Source of the DNA: an uncultured Allomuricauda sp.
GTDB lineage: Bacteria > Bacteroidota > Bacteroidia > Flavobacteriales > Flavobacteriaceae
Assembly: GCA_937911965.1 (NCBI GenBank)
Contig: CALDPL010000351.1
Span: 1 to 10,905 of the forward strand
Length of the DNA stretch: 10,905 nt
Direction: 5' to 3'
The position numbers and the translations under genes are program-made. Below are positions 6,477-10,905 of this stretch, in pieces (positions within the stretch are counted from its first letter, which is position 1; the number at the start of each line of letters is the position of its first letter). Below the pieces are notes generated by a model. The model saw only the letters and a program-made list of their open reading frames with translations, did no database searches and was not told the origin of the DNA.

Positions 6477-8001
6477 CCGGATCGTTGTCAAGGTTCATCG
6501 CACTTCCAAATGCTTCGTCCCTGGTGGGAAGGTTGGGGGTCGCGAATGGATTTTCCTCATCTGCGTTCATCTTTGATTGGAATTCGAAAGGCGAATCAAA
6601 ATCATCCAAATTGTCAAACTTGCCCAAATTGCCGATAAATTTCAAACGGATGTTCTGCAGTCCTCCATTACGGTGCTTGGCCACTATGAATTCGGCCTGT
6701 CCTTGGGTAGGGGTGCGTTCCTCATCGTCCCACTCGTCTATTTTGTAATATTCCGGTCTATAGATAAAGGATACGATATCGGCATCCTGTTCAATGGCAC
6801 CCGATTCCCGGAGATCCGAGAGGATGGGACGCTTGCTCCCCCCACGGGTCTCCACGGCCCGGGACAATTGGGACAGGGCGATTACCGGTACGTTCAGTTC
6901 CTTGGCCAATGCCTTGAGGTTTCTCGATATGGTGGAGATCTCCTGCTCCCGGTTCCCTCCTTTTTGGCTTCCGCCGGCGGTCATCAATTGCAGATAATCG
7001 ATGACGACCAATTTGATCCCGTGTTGGGAAGCCAATCTTCTGGCCTTGGCCCTGAGGTCAAATATGGAAAGGGAGGGGGGATCATCTATGAACAGGGGTG
7101 CCTTCTCCAGGGACTTTACTTTCACGTTCAGTTGTTCCCATTCGTGTTTTTCAAGTTTACCGGTCCTCAGTTTTTCAGAGCTCAGCCCGGTCTCCGAGGA
7201 AATCAAACGGGTGATCAATTGTACCGAGGACATCTCCAAGGAGAAGAAAGCCACCGGAATCTCCGAATTCACCGCAATGTTCCTGGCCATGGACAGGGTA
7301 AGGGCGGTCTTTCCCATCCCCGGCCTTGCGGCCACGATGATCAGATCGGAGGGCTGCCAACCGGAGGTCAGCCGGTCCAATTTGTCAAAGCCGGAAGGGA
7401 TGCCGCTCAGGCCTTCCTGATTTGAGATCTCCTCAATTTTTTTCTTGGCCTGGATCACCAGGCTTTGGGCGGTCTCCACGGAGCGTTTCAAATTGCCCTG
7501 TGCAACATCGTACAATTTGGCCTCGGCATGGTCCAAAAGGTCGAAGACATCGGTCGAGTCGCTATAGGCATCCTCGATGATCTCATTGGCGATCTTGATC
7601 AGGCTCCTTTGGATGAACTTTTGGAGGATGATCCTGGCATGGAATTCAATATGGGCCGAGGAGGCCACTTTTTGGGTGAGTTTTATCAGGTAAAAGTCCC
7701 CGCCCACTGCTTCCAGCCTGCCATCTTTCTTCAATTGGCTGGAAACGGTTAATAAATCCACCGGTTCGGAAGATTCAAAGAGTTTCACAATGGCTTCAAA
7801 GATGTATTTATGGGCATCCTTATAAAAGACTTCCGCATGGATGATGTCGATGACTTCATCGACCCCTTTCTTGTCAATCATCATAGCACCAAGCACAACT
7901 TCTTCCAAATCAACCGCTTGAGGCGGTATCTTTCCTTTTTCAAGGTTGATCAGGGTGGATCTGTCCACACGATGGGCGATTATAGGGCTCGGTTTGTCCA
8001 T
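6454..8001 (-). CDS. dnaB: Replicative DNA helicase DnaB
   Basis: DnaB is the hexameric 5'-3' helicase that unwinds DNA at the fork and recruits primase. It has 515 aa from ATG 8001 (MDKPSPIIAHRVDRS). A TTG start 13 codons upstream gives no family-like residues. The N-terminal collar domain begins at PPQAVDLEEVVLGAMM (about 26-41). The RecA-like core has Walker A ARPGMGKT (225-232), E256 in FSLEM, Walker B LVVIDYLQL (331-339), the DNA-binding stretch SQLSRAVE...DLRESGAIEQDAD (377-408) and the arginine-finger motif KHRNG (442-446). No intein or insertion is present. The C-terminal 50 residues are acidic and disordered-looking, and end DNDPDDNDIPF, strikingly like the SSB C-terminal tip. The gene follows accA on the same strand, and its last codons overlap the next gene. 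Confidence 0.98.
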   Translation of the reverse strand: MDKPSPIIAHRVDRSTLINLEKGKIPPQAVDLEEVVLGAMMIDKKGVDEVIDIIHAEVFYKDAHKYIFEAIVKLFESSEPVDLLTVSSQLKKDGRLEAVGGDFYLIKLTQKVASSAHIEFHARIILQKFIQRSLIKIANEIIEDAYSDSTDVFDLLDHAEAKLYDVAQGNLKRSVETAQSLVIQAKKKIEEISNQEGLSGIPSGFDKLDRLTSGWQPSDLIIVAARPGMGKTALTLSMARNIAVNSEIPVAFFSLEMSSVQLITRLISSETGLSSEKLRTGKLEKHEWEQLNVKVKSLEKAPLFIDDPPSLSIFDLRAKARRLASQHGIKLVVIDYLQLMTAGGSQKGGNREQEISTISRNLKALAKELNVPVIALSQLSRAVETRGGSKRPILSDLRESGAIEQDADIVSFIYRPEYYKIDEWDDEERTPTQGQAEFIVAKHRNGGLQNIRLKFIGNLGKFDNLDDFDSPFEFQSKMNADEENPFATPNLPTRDEAFGSAMNLDNDPDDNDIPF

Positions 8002-8068
8002 AAGTGCGAAATTAGCTAATTCGGCCTGAGTTGGCTTCAATATTGTTATATACGATTTTCACAGGGTT

Positions 8069-8111
8069 TCAACAATATGATTGTTGATAACTTTTGAAAT
8101 CTGTTGATAAC
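8069..8111. repeat. DnaA-box-like direct repeats and an inverted repeat upstream of dnaB
   Basis: TGTTGATAAC occurs twice, at 8082-8091 and 8102-8111, in direct orientation with a 20-bp period. Its reverse complement TTATCAACA differs at one base from the DnaA box TTATCCACA. The first copy overlaps a near-perfect 19-bp inverted repeat, TCAACAAT-ATG-ATTGTTGA (8069-8087). All of it lies in the 167-bp spacer upstream of dnaB, 70-110 bases before the start codon. The repeats are seen directly, but binding by DnaA or another regulator is inferred. Confidence 0.5.
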
Positions 8112-8168
8112 ATAGGAAAAATAGAGGAGAAAACCTAATAAAAAAGGGGAGCCTCTGAAAAACAGGAT

Positions 8169-9122
8169 TTATTCACTGTAGACACCCATGTTGGCGTATT
8201 TGTCCATCCGGGTTTTGACCAAATCTTTTGGTGATAACTTTTTGAGCTCCGCATAATGGGAGGAAATTTTGTTTTGGACCGTTTCAAATGTTTTTTCCCT
8301 ATTGGAATGGGCCCCTCCCAGGGGTTCCTTTACGATCTCATCCACCAGTTTCTGTCTCTTCATGTCCGCTGCGGTCAACTTCAGGGCCTCGGCAGCCTGC
8401 TCCTTGTATTCCCAACTCCTCCACAGGATGGAAGAACAGGATTCGGGGGAGATTACGGAATACCATGTGTTCTCCAACATAAGGACCTTGTCCCCCACTC
8501 CAATGCCAAGGGCTCCGCCCGAGGCCCCTTCCCCGATGATCACAACGATGATCGGCACTTTAAGACGGGTCATTTCCAAAATGTTCCGGGCAATGGCCTC
8601 TCCCTGTCCCCGTTCCTCTGCCTCGATTCCCGGATAGGCTCCGGGGGTGTCGATAAAGGATACTACGGGAATGCCGAACTTCTCTGCGGATTTCATCAGC
8701 CGAAGTGCCTTTCTATAGCCTTCGGGGTTGGCCATCCCAAAATTTCGAAACTGCCTGGTCTTGGTATTGTAGCCTTTTTGTTGGCCGATGAACATATAAC
8801 TCTGGTCCCCGATCTTTCCAAGTCCACCGATCATGGCCTTGTCGTCCTTTACGTTCCGGTCTCCGTGAAGTTCCAGGAAGCTGTCCCCACAAATGGCCTT
8901 GATATAATCCATGGTATAGGGTCTGTTGGGATGTCTGGACAATTGGACCCGTTGCCAGGCCGTCAGGTTCTTATAAATTTCTTTTCGTGTAAGTTCGAGT
9001 TTCTTCTCGATCTGCGAACAGGTCTGGGTGACATCCACTTCACTTTCTTCCCCGATGACCATGCATTTTTGAAGCTGTTCTTCAAGTTCTTTAATCGGGA
9101 GCTCAAATTCTAGATATTCCAT
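8169..9122 (-). CDS. accA: Acetyl-CoA carboxylase carboxyltransferase, alpha subunit
   Basis: With AccD, AccA forms the carboxyltransferase that moves CO2 from biotin on AccB to acetyl-CoA, making malonyl-CoA, the first committed step of fatty acid synthesis. It has 317 aa (E. coli about 319). An N-terminal coiled-coil-like part with [14 protein letters not shown] (about 55-67) leads into the crotonase-like core. The core carries GQQKG (113-117), [10 protein letters not shown] (156-165), [11 protein letters not shown] (170-180) and the oxyanion-hole loop [15 protein letters not shown] (197-211). The ATG at 9122 gives the standard [10 protein letters not shown] start. accB, accC and accD are not in the window. 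It lies between the permease gene and dnaB on the same strand, with its own likely promoter upstream. Confidence 0.98.
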   Translation of the reverse strand: MEYLEFELPIKELEEQLQKCMVIGEESEVDVTQTCSQIEKKLELTRKEIYKNLTAWQRVQLSRHPNRPYTMDYIKAICGDSFLELHGDRNVKDDKAMIGGLGKIGDQSYMFIGQQKGYNTKTRQFRNFGMANPEGYRKALRLMKSAEKFGIPVVSFIDTPGAYPGIEAEERGQGEAIARNILEMTRLKVPIIVVIIGEGASGGALGIGVGDKVLMLENTWYSVISPESCSSILWRSWEYKEQAAEALKLTAADMKRQKLVDEIVKEPLGGAHSNREKTFETVQNKISSHYAELKKLSPKDLVKTRMDKYANMGVYSE

Positions 9123-9156
9123 GGAAGGTTGTTATTTCAAATAAAAACAATGGGCA

Positions 9157-9164
9157 CAAATATA
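9157..9164 (-). promoter_or_regulatory. Candidate -7 promoter box for accA
   Basis: The minus strand reads TATATTTG, a perfect TAnnTTTG match and identical to the rRNA promoter box, 34 bases before the accA ATG. No TTG is found at the usual -33 distance. It lies in the 113-bp spacer after the permease gene, which is long enough for an independent accA transcription start. Confidence 0.45.
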
Positions 9165-9235
9165 AAACATTTTGGCTATTGCGGTACCTCGGTCCAACCT
9201 ATTGGCCACAAGTCCCCAAGCTACGAATCCTGGAA

Positions 9236-10318
9236 TCATCGCTTGGCCTTTATCAGCATATAGGCCGCCAGAATTCCAAAAAAGAGATTGGGCAACACCA
9301 CGGCCATCAATGGAGGGAAACCGGATTGCTCCGCCAAGGTACCAAAGATTTTGTCAAAGAATATATAAATGAAGGCCACCCCGATTCCAAAGGCCAGGTT
9401 GAGGCCCATGCCCCCCCTGCGCTTCACCGAGGAGACGGCCACTGCGATCACCGTAAGGATAAAGGCGGCAATGGGCAGGGCCCAACGTTTGTACTTCACC
9501 AAGATATAGGCATTGATATTCGAGGCCCCCTTACTTTTCTGGTCCTCGATAAATTCGTTCAGTTCAAACAGGTTCTTGGTCTCCGCCACATAGGATACCG
9601 GGGTAAGGTCGTCCAACTCAAAGGAAAAAATGGTATCCAACCTGCTTTTGGACTCCAGCACCTCCACCCCGCCCCTGATCCTGCGGTTCACGTAATTGGT
9701 CAATCTATAGACACTGTCCGCTTCCACCCAGCGGATGTTGCTGGCCGATATCTTAAAGTCCAACTGTTGAATCGAGTCAAAGTGCTCATAGGTGAAATTG
9801 TACCCGATCTTCCGGTTGGGATCAAAGCTGCTCACATAGATATAGTCGGTCCCGTTCAATTGATTGAAAATGTTCTCGGTCACCCGGTCCTGACGTCCCT
9901 TTTTGAAGTATTTGTATTCAAATTCATTGAAGCCTATACTGGCATGGGGCACGATGAACATGCCCATCATAAAAATCAGGATGGCCACCAGGCTCGCCCC
10001 GATCAAGTAGGGCCGCAAGAAACGCCAATAGGAGACCCCGGAGCTGAGAATGGCCACGATTTCTGTGTTGCTGGCCAACTTTGAGGTGAAAAAGATAATG
10101 GACAGAAAAAGGAAGATGGGCAGCAACAGGTTGCCGATCACCAGGGTGAAGTTCCCGTAAAAGACAATGACCTCGGAAAGTGGGGCCTCGTTGTCGATGA
10201 TCTTGCCAATCTTCTCTGCCAGATTGGCCATGATGCCAATGGGCACAAAGAGCAAGAGCATCCCCAAAAAAGTGACCAAATAACGCTTTAATATGTATTT
10301 GTCGATTATGGAGAGCAT
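9236..10318 (-). CDS. LptF/LptG (YjgP/YjgQ) family permease
   Basis: This is an inner-membrane subunit of the lipopolysaccharide exporter. In the known LptB2FG complex, LptF and LptG extract LPS from the inner membrane and pass it to LptC/LptA. It has 360 aa. Membrane segments lie at about 12-32, 52-78, 101-124, 278-297, 304-322 and 336-356, with a periplasmic jellyroll-type domain between (about 125-277). This is the family layout. The cytoplasmic stretch EIVAILSSGVSYWRFLRP (86-103) matches the coupling-helix region that contacts LptB. The start is ATG 10318, which shares its A with the tgt stop codon (TGATG). The longer frame upstream only runs through tgt. I cannot decide between LptF and LptG from sequence alone. 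Confidence 0.92.
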   Translation of the reverse strand: MLSIIDKYILKRYLVTFLGMLLLFVPIGIMANLAEKIGKIIDNEAPLSEVIVFYGNFTLVIGNLLLPIFLFLSIIFFTSKLASNTEIVAILSSGVSYWRFLRPYLIGASLVAILIFMMGMFIVPHASIGFNEFEYKYFKKGRQDRVTENIFNQLNGTDYIYVSSFDPNRKIGYNFTYEHFDSIQQLDFKISASNIRWVEADSVYRLTNYVNRRIRGGVEVLESKSRLDTIFSFELDDLTPVSYVAETKNLFELNEFIEDQKSKGASNINAYILVKYKRWALPIAAFILTVIAVAVSSVKRRGGMGLNLAFGIGVAFIYIFFDKIFGTLAEQSGFPPLMAVVLPNLFFGILAAYMLIKAKR

Positions 10319-10905
10319 CAGCGTCTGTTGTCCATTTGTTTTACCATGGTGTTCTTCCAGGGCATAAAATCCCCTGCCAAGATACGTTCCCTGGCCGAAC
10401 GAACCAACCAAAGATAGAAACCAAGGTTGTGAATGGTGGCGATCTGTTTGCCCAAATATTCGTTGGCCACGAACAAATGCCGTAGGTAGGCCTTGGAATA
10501 TTCGGTGTCCACAAAGGTGATTCCCATTTCATCCAAGGGGGAAAAATCATTTTCCCATTTTTTGTTCTTGATGTTGATGGTGCCATGGGCGGTGAACAGC
10601 ATCCCGTTCCTGGCGTTGCGGGTGGGCATCACACAATCGAACATATCCACCCCAAGGGCAATGTTTTCCAGAATATTGATGGGGGTACCGACGCCCATCA
10701 GGTACCTGGGCCTGTCCTCGGGAAGAATGTCGCAGACCAATTCCGCCATTTCGTACATTTCCTCGGCAGGCTCCCCCACACTCAGCCCCCCAATGGCATT
10801 GCCCTCGGCCCCTACCGAGGCAATGTACTGCGCGGATTCCCGCCTGAGGTCCTTGTAGGTTGAACCTTGGACGATGGGGAAAAAACTTTGGGGATGGCCG
10901 TATTT
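10318..10905 (-). CDS. tgt: Queuine tRNA-ribosyltransferase (Tgt), C-terminal part, lacking zinc cysteines
   Basis: Tgt swaps guanine 34 of tRNAs with GUN anticodons for preQ1, a step to queuosine. The last 195 residues are visible and the start lies beyond base 10905. The family is clear from FPIVQGSTYKDLR, the substrate loop GGLSVGEP, LMGVGTP, and DMFDCVMPTRNARNG with the conserved Asp nucleophile (about 10636-10638). In most bacterial Tgt proteins the next element, PLDP.CDCYTC..YS.AYL, supplies three zinc cysteines. Here the aligned stretch reads PLDEMGITFVDTEYSKAYL, with Gly, Thr and Asp in their places and no gap. The fourth ligand, His in ATIHNL, is kept. The gene overlaps the permease start by one base, which suggests translational coupling. 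Confidence 0.96.
   Translation of the reverse strand, partial: KYGHPQSFFPIVQGSTYKDLRRESAQYIASVGAEGNAIGGLSVGEPAEEMYEMAELVCDILPEDRPRYLMGVGTPINILENIALGVDMFDCVMPTRNARNGMLFTAHGTINIKNKKWENDFSPLDEMGITFVDTEYSKAYLRHLFVANEYLGKQIATIHNLGFYLWLVRSARERILAGDFMPWKNTMVKQMDNRR

Noticed and set aside
6477..6491. TTG 6491 as the start of the exported protein
   Set aside because: ATG 6476 is available and the extra five residues add nothing. A signal-peptide protein is more likely to start at or after 6476.
5691..7425. Long plus-strand open frames opposite the exported protein gene and dnaB
   Set aside because: They are antisense shadows of two well-supported minus-strand genes and show no recognisable domains.
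8112..8168. A terminator after accA, before a CCCCTTTTTT run on the minus strand
   Set aside because: The only stem I can form before the T-run has a bulge and about five pairs, so I cannot support it as a terminator.
10319..10411. A longer N-terminus for the LptF/LptG permease starting at 10411
   Set aside because: The extra 31 residues lie wholly inside tgt in another frame and do not resemble the family. The ATG at 10318 gives the normal short cytoplasmic start.

Overview
The window reads as housekeeping chromosome from a member of the Bacteroidota, most likely a marine Flavobacteriaceae. Three things point there: the 5' end of the 16S rRNA gene at the left edge is of Bacteroidota type, the best promoters follow the Bacteroidota pattern (TTG, about 20 bases, TAnnTTTG), and the proteins (ThrS, IF3, L35, L20, DnaB, AccA, Tgt) look flavobacterial. 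I see no mobile element, CRISPR array, tRNA gene or clear sign of horizontal transfer.

Layout. Bases 1-58 (minus) are the first 58 nt of a 16S rRNA gene. It is preceded by a roughly 200-nt leader and a good promoter at 269-301. Back to back with it, a promoter of the same design (438-468, plus) drives the translation operon thrS - infC - rpmI - rplT (497-3707). That operon ends at a strong hairpin terminator (3736-3767). infC has no standard start codon. Its conserved N-terminus requires initiation at or near an AUA codon at 2470. The rpmI-rplT gap can fold into two mutually exclusive hairpin arrangements and may be an L20 autoregulation site.

Next come a YjbQ/UPF0047 gene (minus, 3771-4193) and a divergent HAD Cof-type phosphatase gene (plus, 4293-5102). 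From 5148 to the right edge every gene is on the minus strand. In transcription order they are tgt (5' end outside the window), an LptF/LptG-type permease gene overlapping tgt by one base (TGATG), accA, dnaB, and an exported protein of unknown function whose start codon lies inside the last codons of dnaB.

Most worth a second look: (1) DnaB ends in an acidic tail closing with ...DDNDIPF, very like the protein-docking tip of SSB; (2) the gene after dnaB, a signal-peptide protein that I recall being called 'asparagine synthetase B' in related genomes, has no asparagine synthetase motif but shows a GATase1-like Cys/His pattern; (3) infC uses a non-AUG start; (4) Tgt lacks the three zinc-binding cysteines while keeping the rest of its fold signature; (5) DnaA-box-like repeats and an inverted repeat lie just upstream of dnaB; (6) alternative hairpins precede rplT. 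No wholly new multi-gene system is evident. The novelty, if real, lies in these details of core genes.
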